Shown here one piece after another: positions 8,085 through 16,688 of a stretch of DNA of 64,000 nucleotides (position 1 is its first letter; the number at the start of each line of letters is the position of its first letter). The stretch lies in NCBI GenBank assembly GCA_036278935.1, contig DASUKA010000035.1, positions 1 to 64,000 on the forward strand. Direction: 5' to 3'. Below the pieces are notes generated by a model. It saw only the letters and a list, made by a program, of their open reading frames with translations, was not told the DNA's origin and searched no databases. The DNA comes from DASSNR01 sp036278935 (GTDB lineage Bacteria > Gemmatimonadota > Gemmatimonadetes > Gemmatimonadales > Gemmatimonadaceae). A program made the translations under genes and the position numbers.

Positions 8085-9788
8085 CTATCGCGGCGGTTGC
8101 ATCGGGAGGTCGATCCCGTGCTGCACGGCGGTCCGCCGAGCGATTTCATAGCCGGCGTCCGCGTGCCGTGCAATTCCGATACCGGGATCGTTCGTCAGCA
8201 CGCGTTGCAGCCGCTCGCGCATCTCCGGGCTGCCATCCGCCACGATCACCTGGCCGGCATGCAGCGAGTTGCCGATCCCCACGCCGCCGCCGTGATGGAA
8301 GGAGACCCAGCTGGCCCCGCTCGCCACGTTGAGCATCGCGTTCAGAATCGGCCAGTCGGCAATCGCATCGCTCCCGTCGCGCATGGCTTCGGTCTCTCGG
8401 AATGGCGACGCCACGCTTCCCGTGTCGAGATGATCGCGGCCGATCACGATGGGCGCCGAGATCTCGCCCTGCGCCACGAGATCGTTGAGCGCCACGCCGA
8501 ATTTCGCCCGCTCCCCCTGCCCCAGCCAGCAGATCCGCGCCGGCAACCCCTGGAACTGCACCTTCTCGCGCGCCAGCGTGATCCATCGCTTCAGCTGCTC
8601 GTCGTGCGGGAAGAGATCCAGAATGAGCGCGTCGGTGCGGTACAGATCGGCGGGATCGCCGGAGAGTGCCACCCAGCGGAACGGTCCCTTCCCTTCGCAG
8701 AAGAGCGGACGGATGTAGGCCGGGACGAAGCCCGGAAAGTCGAAGGCATTCGCTACCCCCGCATCGAACGCGACCGTCCGGATGTTGTTGCCGTAGTCGA
8801 AGGTGATGGCGCCGCGCTCGCGTAGAGCGAGCATGGCCCGGACGTGCTCGACAATGGAGGCCGTGGCGCGCGCGATGTACGCCGCGGGATCGCGCTCGCG
8901 CAGGGCGGCTGCCTCGGCGAGCGTGAGCCCCGTGGGCACGTAGCCGTTGAGCGTGTCGTGCGCGCTCGTCTGGTCCGTGAGTACGTCCGGCGTCACTCCG
9001 CGCTGCACGAGCGCGGGCAGCACCTCGGCGGCATTGCCCACCAGGCCCACGGACAACGGCGTGCCGGGCGCTCGCGCCTCGTTCACCCACGCGAGCGCCT
9101 CATCAAGGTCGGTGGTCATCCGGTCGCAGTAGCCCGTGGCCACCCGCTTCTCGATACGCGCGGGATCCACGTCCGCACCCAAGAAGACGGCGCCATGCAT
9201 GGTGGCGGCCAGCGGTTGCGCCCCGCCCATGCCGCCCAGCCCGGCACTCACCACCAGACGCCCCGCGAGCGAACCGCCAAAGTGCTCGCGGGCCACCGCG
9301 CCGAAGGTCTCGTATGTGCCCTGCAGAATCCCCTGCGAGCCGATGTAAATCCACGATCCGGCGGTCATCTGCCCGTACATCGTAAGGCCCTGCCGCTCCA
9401 ACTCCCGGAACACGTCCCACGTGGCCCACCGCCCCACAAGGTTCGCATTCGCGATCAGTACGCGCGGCGCCCCCTGGTGTGTGCGGAACACGCCAACGGG
9501 TTTGCCGCTCTGCACGAGCAGCGTTTCATCGGACTCCAGGCGCTGCAACGTGGAGACGATCGCCTCGAAGGACGCCCAGTTGCGGGCCGCTTTCCCCGTC
9601 CCCCCGTACACCACCAGGTCATCAGGCCGTTCCGCGACATCCGGATCCAGATTGTTCATCATCATGCGCATCGCCGCTTCCTGCTGCCAGCCCTTGCAGG
9701 TGAGCGTCGTGCCGCGCGGTGCGGTAACGCGGCGCGGTCCGGGGCGCCGCGCGTCACGGGTGGAGGAGTCAGTGATGGATGTCGTCAT
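8085..9788 (-). CDS. hutU: Urocanate hydratase
   Basis: HutU converts urocanate to 4-imidazolone-5-propionate with a tightly bound NAD+. The 567-residue length fits the family. Near the N-terminus TAPRGTTLTCKGWQQEAA and MMNNLDPDVAE are hallmark HutU sequence, followed by VYGGTGKAARNW, GRWATWDVF, MTAGSWIYIGSQGI and the glycine-rich GLGGMGGAQPLA dinucleotide-binding region. The ATG overlaps the hutH stop (ATGA). About 20 extra residues precede the conserved part. Confidence 0.97.
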   Translation of the reverse strand: MTTSITDSSTRDARRPGPRRVTAPRGTTLTCKGWQQEAAMRMMMNNLDPDVAERPDDLVVYGGTGKAARNWASFEAIVSTLQRLESDETLLVQSGKPVGVFRTHQGAPRVLIANANLVGRWATWDVFRELERQGLTMYGQMTAGSWIYIGSQGILQGTYETFGAVAREHFGGSLAGRLVVSAGLGGMGGAQPLAATMHGAVFLGADVDPARIEKRVATGYCDRMTTDLDEALAWVNEARAPGTPLSVGLVGNAAEVLPALVQRGVTPDVLTDQTSAHDTLNGYVPTGLTLAEAAALRERDPAAYIARATASIVEHVRAMLALRERGAITFDYGNNIRTVAFDAGVANAFDFPGFVPAYIRPLFCEGKGPFRWVALSGDPADLYRTDALILDLFPHDEQLKRWITLAREKVQFQGLPARICWLGQGERAKFGVALNDLVAQGEISAPIVIGRDHLDTGSVASPFRETEAMRDGSDAIADWPILNAMLNVASGASWVSFHHGGGVGIGNSLHAGQVIVADGSPEMRERLQRVLTNDPGIGIARHADAGYEIARRTAVQHGIDLPMQPPR

Positions 9789-11311
9789 GGGCCGTACTCC
9801 GCAAGCGAGGGGTCGAAGAATCCATCGGCCAACGCGGTCGCGAGCGACTCGATGTCCGTGGTGAGCGCTCGATCGTGCTCGAGCGGGGCAACATGGGAGC
9901 GAACGCGGCGGTGCGCCTCAGCCACGCCGCGACCAGGGGTCAGCGGCGCGCGCTCGTCGACGGCTTGCGCGCCGCACATGAGCTCGATGGCGAGCACGTG
10001 GCGCACGTTGCGCACGATGCGCTTGACCTTCCACGCCGCCGCCATGGCCATGGGCACCACGTCCTCCTTGCTCCCGTCAGTCGGGATGGTGTCCACACTT
10101 GCGGGATGCGCCAGCACCTTGCACTCGCTCGCGAGCGCGGCCGCCGTCACCTGCGCCATCATGAATCCCGAGCTCACACCCGCATCGCGGGTGAGGAAGG
10201 GGGGCAGTCCCTGGTTCAGATCGGGGTTGAGCAGCCGGTCGATGCGGCGCTCGGAGATCGTCGCGAGGTTCGTGAGCGCGATGGCCAGCGTATCCAGCGC
10301 CAGGGCCACCACCTGGCCGTGAAAGTTGCCACCGCTCAGCACGTCGCCGTTCTCGAATACGAGCGGGTTGTCGGTGGCCGCGTTGAGCTCGCGCTCCACG
10401 AGCGTCTCCGCAAAGCGGATGGCATCGAGCACTGGACCATGGACCTGCGGCATGCAGCGCAGCGAGTACGCGTCCTGTATGCTCGTGTCCCCGTCGCGGT
10501 GTGACTCCCAGATCGCGCTGTCGGCCAGCAGGGCGCGCAGCATGGCGGCCGTCTCCGCCTGCCCCACCTGGCCACGCGCTTCCTGAAGCCGCGCGTCGAA
10601 GGCGACCGGGGTGCCCAGCAGCCCCTCGAGCGTCATGGCACCGGCCACATTGGCGGCGCGCCAGAGGCGGCGAGCGTCCACCAGAGCGAGTGCCGCAATG
10701 GCGGTGTGCGCCTGCGTGCCGTTAATGAGGGTGATGCCTTCCTTCGGCTCGAGCGTGATCGGTTCCAGCCCCGCGTTGCGCAACATCGCCTCTGCCTCGC
10801 CGGTCACGCCATCACACGCGAGCGCTCCCTCACCGATCAACGTCCGTGCGAGTTGCGCGAGCGGCGCCAGATCTCCGCTGGCGCCCACGCTTCCCTGCTC
10901 CGGGACGAGCGGGTACAACCCACAGTTCAGCATCCCGGCGAGCAGCTCCACCAGATCCGCGCGCGCGCCCGTGCGGCCCGTCGCAATCACATTGGCGCGA
11001 AGCAGCATCATCGCACGCACCTCCGCTTCCGGAAGCAGCGCGCCCACGCCGGCGGAGTGGCTCCGCACCAGATTGGCCTGCAGCTCGGCCAGACGCGAAG
11101 GCGGGATGGCGATATCCGATAGCTTGCCGAACCCGGTGGTTACGCCGTACACCTTCCGGTTCTGGCGCACGATGTCCGCAACGATGGTGCGTGCACGCTG
11201 TACCCGATCGCGAGCCGCGGGAGCGAGGGCGACGGGCGCACGTTCGATCGCGACTCGGCGAACGGCCTCCAGCGTCAGCGACGCGCCATCGATGAGGATC
11301 GCCTGGGTCAT
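9785..11311 (-). CDS. hutH: Histidine ammonia-lyase
   Basis: HutH deaminates L-histidine to urocanate, the first step of the pathway. The Ala144-Ser145-Gly146 triad, in GSVGASGDLAPLAQ, cyclises into the MIO electrophile. YGVTTGFG (about residues 55-62) and the LxAATDNPL segment (here ELNAATDNPLVF) complete the family pattern. Length is 508 residues from the ATG at 11311 (MTQAILIDGASL), normal for HutH; the frame extends 34 residues further upstream without conserved sequence. It is the first gene of the hut run, with a candidate promoter directly upstream. No hutG, hutF or hut regulator is visible in the window. Confidence 0.97.
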   Translation of the reverse strand: MTQAILIDGASLTLEAVRRVAIERAPVALAPAARDRVQRARTIVADIVRQNRKVYGVTTGFGKLSDIAIPPSRLAELQANLVRSHSAGVGALLPEAEVRAMMLLRANVIATGRTGARADLVELLAGMLNCGLYPLVPEQGSVGASGDLAPLAQLARTLIGEGALACDGVTGEAEAMLRNAGLEPITLEPKEGITLINGTQAHTAIAALALVDARRLWRAANVAGAMTLEGLLGTPVAFDARLQEARGQVGQAETAAMLRALLADSAIWESHRDGDTSIQDAYSLRCMPQVHGPVLDAIRFAETLVERELNAATDNPLVFENGDVLSGGNFHGQVVALALDTLAIALTNLATISERRIDRLLNPDLNQGLPPFLTRDAGVSSGFMMAQVTAAALASECKVLAHPASVDTIPTDGSKEDVVPMAMAAAWKVKRIVRNVRHVLAIELMCGAQAVDERAPLTPGRGVAEAHRRVRSHVAPLEHDRALTTDIESLATALADGFFDPSLAEYGP

Positions 11312-11318
11312 ATTGACG

Positions 11319-11347
11319 AATGTCCCACCGGCGCCAGCGACCTGCAA
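11319..11347 (-). promoter_or_regulatory. Candidate promoter of the hut run
   Basis: Reading the minus strand, TTGCAG (11347-11342) is followed after exactly 17 bases by GACATT (11324-11319), 7 bases before the hutH ATG. Each box matches 3 of 6 sigma-70 consensus bases. The downstream box is so close to the start codon that the mRNA would have almost no leader. Weak evidence; spacing is its best support. Confidence 0.3.
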
Positions 11348-11444
11348 GGGGCGGCACGGATGGCGCAATGCAACAGCCGCGCTGAAAGCGAGCGTGCATC
11401 GCTGCATGGACATCGCGCCGACCGGAGCACCGCACCGGCGGCGA

Positions 11445-14417
11445 TTACGGTCGGTACGTGCGCCGATCGTAGTTGAACTTGAGGTCGGGCTCGGCTTTCA
11501 ACGCAATGAAGAAGTTGAAGGCGAAGTTGCCGTTGGGGGCCGACGTGAAGGCGAATGTTGCGCGCCAGCTCCGGAATTCACGCTGCAGCGTGACGTAATG
11601 GTCGGAGAACTTGTTCGCCTCGAAATCGTAGCCGGTTCCCCATTGCATGGCCCAGCGCGGGGTGAGATTGAACGTCAGATTCGCTCGCAGCGTGGAGCGG
11701 GCCGGAAAGCGGATGATCGGCGCCCCTCCCACGGTGGTGGGAATGCCCGCGTTCTGCTGTTCCTGCCCTTGCTGCTGCTGGATGCACCGATCAATGAGGA
11801 TCGGGTCGACGTACTGCGCTCGGCAGAGCTGTTCAGGATCCACGACCACCTGTTCCCCGCCAACGATGGGGCGCTGCCGACTGGACGAGAAGTTGAAGGT
11901 CGCCTGCCACCCCGCGTTGGGCGTCACGCCGATCGGTGTCTGGCTGGCCGCGCCGCCCGCGATGTTCGGTTGCTGCATGAGCGGATTGGAGGCCCCCAAT
12001 GGCTCCGTCGCGGTCAACGAATCCGGCGTCACCGCGCCGCCGAAGAGGCGCGTGAGCGTGGCGAACGGATTCTGGTTCCGCCCGATCGAGAACTGCGCCG
12101 AGATGGTCTGACGAAACGGCTTGAACTGGGCGGTGTCGCTCAAGGGATCACCCTGGAAGAGTGAGTAGCCCACCGTCAGATCGAAGCCGGGAAGCAGGTC
12201 CGAACGCAGCGAGTAGCTGAAGTTCGATGTCGCGAAGCCGCTCCCATGTGTGGCCCGGGCTCGTTCGAAGTCATACGTGAGCGGCGAGACGTCGATGGAG
12301 AGAAGCTTGATCTTTTTCGCACCGCCCTGCGCGGTGTCGCTGGCGCCCCGGACCTTGGCTTCGATCGTCTGATTCAGGTGCAACGTGAGCTGCTCCTGCG
12401 CCAGTGCACCGAGATAGGTCGCCCGCGTCTTGCCAAGCGCCGCCAGATATTCGTCGCTCACACTAGCCGCGGGCGAGTAGGTGAAGCTCAACGATGGCGT
12501 GATCGAATGACGGATCCGCGAGAACGGCCCGAAGCCGGGAAAGAGCCCGAAGAACGTCGGGGAGATGGACAGGCCGTACTGCAGCCGCTTCTGTTGATGG
12601 ACGAACTTCCCGCCGGTGAGCTGGCTGCGCACCCAGTATCCGCCCGGGTCCACGTTCACGATCTGCACGGAGGGCGTGAGATTCCACTTCCCCTGCGAGA
12701 TGGACGGGAGATTGATCCCTGTGGTCCAGTCCACGGTGGTCAGGTACGACTGGGCGTACACGCGGTCGATATGGATCGACGTGTCGCGGACGTTCTGGAG
12801 ATGGAAGAGCTGCGGAAAGTTCACCAGATTGTCTGACACGCGGAAGGAATTCTGCCACTGGAAGTTCCCGATGCGGAGCGGCGTGTCGAAGCTCAGCGTC
12901 GTGGTGCGCGTGTTCTGTTCGACCTTCGTGCTGTCGAGCGCACCGAGCGCGTTGCGCTGGTAGCGGAAGCCGAATTGCGATCCGAGCTGATCGAGATGGA
13001 GCTGCTCGGTATTGCTCACGCTCAGATTCGGCGACCAGACCAGCCACGAGGCCAGATTGATCGGCTTGGACGTCACGGTGAGCGTGGGCAGCGTCTCATC
13101 CACCTCCGAGCGGCCCGAGAACTGGCGCCGGTTCCCGCCGATGCTCAGCGAGAGCGGCCCCAGCTGCTGCTGGAAGTTGAGCGACGAGTAGATCGTGGCC
13201 AGCGCCTGCGCCACGTTGAACGCCTGCTGTTGCCGGACGGTGGTGTTCGACTCGTAGTTGACGCTCGCGCTCAGCTGGCTCCGCTGCGAGAACTGCTGAC
13301 TGTGCTGCCACGACAGCGCGAAATCGGTGGACCCATCGCTCAGATCCGTATAGGACGCCTGCACCCCGCCGCTCAGAAAGCGATTCAGCCATCGGTAGTG
13401 CCACTGCGCGTTGTAGCGCAACCAGCCAGGATCGCTCACCCCGAACTGATTCGTCTCCGCCCCGTTGGAGCTCCGCCAGTCGAGCGAGAACTGCGCATCC
13501 ATATAGTCATTGAGCGCAAAGTAGTAGCCCACGTTCTCGATGGTGCGGCGATAGCCGGATCCTGTGCGGATGATGTCGCTCAGGCCGAAGCGCGGCGGGA
13601 GGATGCCGCTATGGCGCCCGGAGCGCATATCCTGAAAGACGAATGGCAGCCAGAAGACCGGGATGTCCTGGATGTACAGCACGGCCGGTCGCGCCACCAT
13701 CAGGCTCTTGGAGATCATCTTGAACTCCTTCACCTGGAAGTGGTAATCCGGCTCGGGCATGCTGTCGCTGGTGATCGACGCGCCCATTCCGTACGAGACC
13801 GGGTGGCCGTTCGTGGTGCTGTCCGCAGTGAAGCCGACGTGCCCGCCGGTCACGTACCACTGCTGCCCGCCCTGCGCGGATGACGTCCGGATGTTCGTCC
13901 CGGTTCCGTGCTTGGTGCCGATGTCGTACGTGAGGCTGTCCGCCCGAATGTCCGATGTGCCCTGGTCGGGATCGCGCAGGATCACGGAGTCGCCCGGCAC
14001 GCTCATGGCGCGCACGCGCTTGGCGGCGTCGTTATAGCGAATGGAGTCGGCCACGAGCAGCGTCTGTTCGTGCTGCACGGCACCCTCGCCATCCACCTTC
14101 AATGTGCGGCCGTTCGCGTCGAAGACGACCGTGGCACCCTGGTAGCGGGTGATGGTGTACCCCTGTTTTGCCAGCAGGGCGGCCATCACGGAATCAGGCT
14201 GCGCCCACTGGACCAGCTGCTGCGGAGCCGCGGCCGAATCGGATGTCGTCGAATCCGGCCGCGCACCGTTCGGCAGCATATCACGCCGGGGCACGAGCGC
14301 GCCCGTATCGCGCGCCACGGGGCGCGGCGGACCCGTGGGTGGACGCCCGCCCCCCTGCGCCAGCAGCAACGACGGGGAGGCGGCCAGGACGAGGATCGTG
14401 AGGCACCACGGGCTCAC
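11445..14417 (-). CDS. LptD/OstA-like outer-membrane assembly protein
   Basis: The 990-residue protein begins with a cleavable signal peptide (hydrophobic core LTILVLAASPSLLLA, then QGG). An OstA/LptA-like beta-jellyroll follows at about 90-230 (VADSIRYNDAAKRVRAM, RADSLTYDIGTKHG). Next is the LptD-type PAVLYIQDIPVFWLPFVFQD junction, then a long alternating beta-barrel domain to the C-terminus. LptD inserts lipopolysaccharide into the outer leaflet. Two cysteines sit about 13 residues apart in a Gln-rich loop (EQLCRAQ ... DRCIQQQ); whether they form a disulfide is unknown. The ATG overlaps the tatC stop (ATGA). The LptD-like assignment rests on domain order and the FWLPF region. Confidence 0.75.
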   Translation of the reverse strand: MSPWCLTILVLAASPSLLLAQGGGRPPTGPPRPVARDTGALVPRRDMLPNGARPDSTTSDSAAAPQQLVQWAQPDSVMAALLAKQGYTITRYQGATVVFDANGRTLKVDGEGAVQHEQTLLVADSIRYNDAAKRVRAMSVPGDSVILRDPDQGTSDIRADSLTYDIGTKHGTGTNIRTSSAQGGQQWYVTGGHVGFTADSTTNGHPVSYGMGASITSDSMPEPDYHFQVKEFKMISKSLMVARPAVLYIQDIPVFWLPFVFQDMRSGRHSGILPPRFGLSDIIRTGSGYRRTIENVGYYFALNDYMDAQFSLDWRSSNGAETNQFGVSDPGWLRYNAQWHYRWLNRFLSGGVQASYTDLSDGSTDFALSWQHSQQFSQRSQLSASVNYESNTTVRQQQAFNVAQALATIYSSLNFQQQLGPLSLSIGGNRRQFSGRSEVDETLPTLTVTSKPINLASWLVWSPNLSVSNTEQLHLDQLGSQFGFRYQRNALGALDSTKVEQNTRTTTLSFDTPLRIGNFQWQNSFRVSDNLVNFPQLFHLQNVRDTSIHIDRVYAQSYLTTVDWTTGINLPSISQGKWNLTPSVQIVNVDPGGYWVRSQLTGGKFVHQQKRLQYGLSISPTFFGLFPGFGPFSRIRHSITPSLSFTYSPAASVSDEYLAALGKTRATYLGALAQEQLTLHLNQTIEAKVRGASDTAQGGAKKIKLLSIDVSPLTYDFERARATHGSGFATSNFSYSLRSDLLPGFDLTVGYSLFQGDPLSDTAQFKPFRQTISAQFSIGRNQNPFATLTRLFGGAVTPDSLTATEPLGASNPLMQQPNIAGGAASQTPIGVTPNAGWQATFNFSSSRQRPIVGGEQVVVDPEQLCRAQYVDPILIDRCIQQQQGQEQQNAGIPTTVGGAPIIRFPARSTLRANLTFNLTPRWAMQWGTGYDFEANKFSDHYVTLQREFRSWRATFAFTSAPNGNFAFNFFIALKAEPDLKFNYDRRTYRP

Positions 14418-15205
14418 GCCGTGGCCTCGCTCCCCGTGGAGGCGGCGTCCCGCGCCGCGCGGCGCTCCCGCCGGCGATACACCATGTACGTGAGCGCCAC
14501 ACTGATCTCATACAGCAGATACAGCGGCACGGACATCAGGATCGTCGTCCATACGAGATCGCCCGGCGTCAGAAACGCCCCGACGATCACGCACAGCAGT
14601 ACCGCGTGGCGGCGATAGTGGTTGAGGAACTGCGGCGTGACAACGCCGAGCGTCGCCAGCACCAGCACCACGATAGGGAGCTCGAAGGCCAGCCCGAAGG
14701 CAATGGCCATGCTGACGGCGAAGTCGAAGTAATCGTGCACCGTGATCATTGGCGCCAGCGCCTGCACCTGGAACCCCATGAGCCAGGGAATGGCGAGCGG
14801 CAGCACGACGAAGTACGCGAGCGCGATCCCCGCCAGAAAGAGCAGCATGGCGAAGAAGAGCACCGGGATGACGAGCCGCCGCTCCTCGCGGTAGAGCGCC
14901 GGCGCCACGAAGGCCCAGAGCTGGTACAGGATGACCGGCAGCGCCAGGACAACGCCCAGTGCCACGGAGGCCGTGAGCACCACGGTGAACGGGTCGCCCG
15001 GATGCGTATAGACGAGCTTGCCGCCCTGCCCGGCCAGATACGGGATGATGGGCCGCGCCAGCAGGCCAATGATGTTGACCTTGAGCATGACCACGAACCC
15101 CACGCCCACCGCCACCACCAGCGCCAGCAGCGACCAGATGATACGCCAGCGCAACTCCTCGAGATGATCGAGGAAGGGCATCTCGTCGCTCTGCTGCCTC
15201 GTCAT
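14414..15205 (-). CDS. tatC: Sec-independent protein translocase TatC
   Basis: TatC binds twin-arginine signal peptides in the inner membrane. The protein starts with the conserved FLDHLEELRWRI, has six hydrophobic helices, and includes PYLAGQGGKLVYTHPGDPF in the first periplasmic loop and YQLWAFVAPALYREERR (conserved Phe and Glu region). The ATG at 15205 is chosen over a GTG 6 bases upstream because AGGAG abuts that GTG but sits 6 bases before the ATG. That gives 263 residues, normal for TatC. It follows cpoB by 23 bases and overlaps the LptD-like gene. Confidence 0.95.
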   Translation of the reverse strand: MTRQQSDEMPFLDHLEELRWRIIWSLLALVVAVGVGFVVMLKVNIIGLLARPIIPYLAGQGGKLVYTHPGDPFTVVLTASVALGVVLALPVILYQLWAFVAPALYREERRLVIPVLFFAMLLFLAGIALAYFVVLPLAIPWLMGFQVQALAPMITVHDYFDFAVSMAIAFGLAFELPIVVLVLATLGVVTPQFLNHYRRHAVLLCVIVGAFLTPGDLVWTTILMSVPLYLLYEISVALTYMVYRRRERRAARDAASTGSEATA

Positions 15206-15228
15206 GGCCACCTCCTGCCGTGCGTCTG

Positions 15229-16020
15229 CTACTTCAGCTCTTTCAAGCGATCACGCGCGAGCCTGGCCTCATCCGAATGCGGATACTGCCTGATGAGCCG
15301 GGTGAGCTCGGCGCGCGCGCCGGTGGAATTGCCGCGCGCGATCATGAGGAGGGCGCGCTTGTAGAGCGCCGTGGGCGCGCGCGCGGACTGCGGGTATTGC
15401 GCGACGACCTTGGCATAGGCACTGTCGGCCGCCGCGCTGTCCCCCTGCGCGCTGAACGCCTCGCCAATATAGAACTGTGCATCGGGCGCCACATCGGAGG
15501 TCGGATACTGCTGCAGCAGCGTCTGAAAGCCGGTGAGCGCCGCGTCGGGGCTGCCACCCTGCAGCTGCTTCAGCGAGAGATCAAACAGCTGGTTGGGACC
15601 GGGCACGGCAGCGGCGGCCGCGCTCGCCGCGGCGCTGGTATCTCCGGGTGGCGGCTGCTGGGCCCCCATCTGCGCGTTACGCTGGTCGAGCGACGCGCGC
15701 AACTCCTGCAGGCGCTGCTGACTCTGCCCGGTGAGCTCCTGCACCTGGATGAGCTGTTGCCCCATGGCGTAGAGGTCGCCGCGCACGTCGCCCTGGAACT
15801 TGGCCAGGTTGGCACTCAACGTCTTCAGCGAATCGCGCGCCGTGCCCAGCGAGGTGATGACATCTCCGAGCTGCGCGCTGCGCGCGGAATCGGCGTGGGC
15901 CGCTTCCGCGCGCATCCGCATCAGGTCGTTCCGAAGCAGTTGCACGTCCTGATGCGTGGCAAAGCACGCTCCAGTCGCCAGCAGGGCGACCGGAGCGAGT
16001 GCCGAGGCGAGGCGCCTCAT
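15229..16020 (-). CDS. cpoB: Tol-Pal accessory protein CpoB/YbgF, lipoprotein form
   Basis: The 263-residue protein has an N-terminal signal ending in a lipobox (LLATGAC, Cys19). A coiled-coil-like stretch follows at about 25-125 (LLRNDLMRMRAEAAHADSARS ...), then a C-terminal TPR domain (LFDLSLKQLQGGSPDAALTGF; FYIGEAFSAQGDSAAADSAY). This coiled coil plus TPR layout defines YbgF/CpoB, which links Tol-Pal to peptidoglycan synthesis at division. The E. coli homologue is soluble and periplasmic, so the lipobox is a difference. The ATG overlaps the pal stop by 4 bases. Confidence 0.85.
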   Translation of the reverse strand: MRRLASALAPVALLATGACFATHQDVQLLRNDLMRMRAEAAHADSARSAQLGDVITSLGTARDSLKTLSANLAKFQGDVRGDLYAMGQQLIQVQELTGQSQQRLQELRASLDQRNAQMGAQQPPPGDTSAAASAAAAAVPGPNQLFDLSLKQLQGGSPDAALTGFQTLLQQYPTSDVAPDAQFYIGEAFSAQGDSAAADSAYAKVVAQYPQSARAPTALYKRALLMIARGNSTGARAELTRLIRQYPHSDEARLARDRLKELK

Positions 16021-16643
16021 GGGGACGGCGGCGCGGTCAATTGGTCGCCCCCCGCAGTGATCGAGAACTCATCACGACGGTTCTGCGCATAGGCGGATTC
16101 GTCGGCGCCCTGCGCTGCCGGACGTTCTTCGCCATAGCTGATGATGGTGATGCGGCTGTCGTCCACGCCATGCTGTGTAAGATAGCGCTTGGCCGCGGCC
16201 GCGCGCCGCTGGCCGAGCGCGAGGTTGTATTCATCGGAGCCGCGAGCGTCCGTGTTGCCCTCCACGCGCAACTGCAGCCCGGAGTTGGCGTTGAGCACCG
16301 CCAGTTTCTGATCGAGCGAGGCCTGGGCGGAATCGCTCAGCACGTCGCTGTCGAAGGCGAAATAGATGGGTTGCGCGATGACACGCTTGGCCTGCGCCGT
16401 TGCCGCGGCCGCGCGTGCGATCGAATCCTGGCGCGCCCGCTCGGCGCGAGCGATCGAATCCTGGCGCGCCTGCTCCGCACGCGCAATGGAGTCCTGCCGC
16501 GCGCGTGCCGCGGCGATACTATCCTGATTCGGCCCTGGCGCCGGCGCCGGCGGTGGCGGCGGCTGTTTCTTGCCGCAGGCCACAACCGCGGCCGTGGCAA
16601 GCACCACGAGCATGGCTGGGGCAACGCGGGTCGTTCGGTTCAT
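16017..16643 (-). CDS. pal: Peptidoglycan-associated lipoprotein Pal (OmpA-like)
   Basis: The 208-residue lipoprotein has a signal peptide ending AAVVAC (lipid cysteine Cys23). A Pro/Ala linker and a Ser/Arg/Gln-rich repeat region follow. The OmpA_C domain begins at about residue 90: YFAFDSDVLSD, VEGNTDARGSDEYN, LGQRRAAAAKRYL, ISYGEERP. The Asp and Arg of the DARGSxEYN...RR pattern bind meso-diaminopimelate in the wall. GGAGA upstream of the ATG supports the start. It lies 45 bases after tolB and overlaps cpoB, giving the standard tolB-pal-cpoB order. Confidence 0.95.
   Translation of the reverse strand: MNRTTRVAPAMLVVLATAAVVACGKKQPPPPPAPAPGPNQDSIAAARARQDSIARAEQARQDSIARAERARQDSIARAAAATAQAKRVIAQPIYFAFDSDVLSDSAQASLDQKLAVLNANSGLQLRVEGNTDARGSDEYNLALGQRRAAAAKRYLTQHGVDDSRITIISYGEERPAAQGADESAYAQNRRDEFSITAGGDQLTAPPSP
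16417..16530 (-). repeat. Intragenic 33-bp tandem repeat in pal
   Basis: Units start at 16417, 16450 and 16483 with an exact 33-bp period, and a degenerate fourth follows at 16513, 30 bp on. Each encodes an 11-residue unit of the form QDSIARAExAR. The repeat forms the charged spacer between the lipid anchor and the OmpA domain, and keeps the reading frame. Confidence 0.8.
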
Positions 16644-16688
16644 GAGCAGGTCTCCAAGTGGTAGGGGGAGGGATGATGGGATAAGAGG

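Noticed and set aside
5452..8151. An 899-codon open frame on the plus strand opposite hutI and the radical SAM gene
   Set aside because: Its composition mirrors the opposite-strand genes, and hutI and the radical SAM gene have full catalytic motifs.
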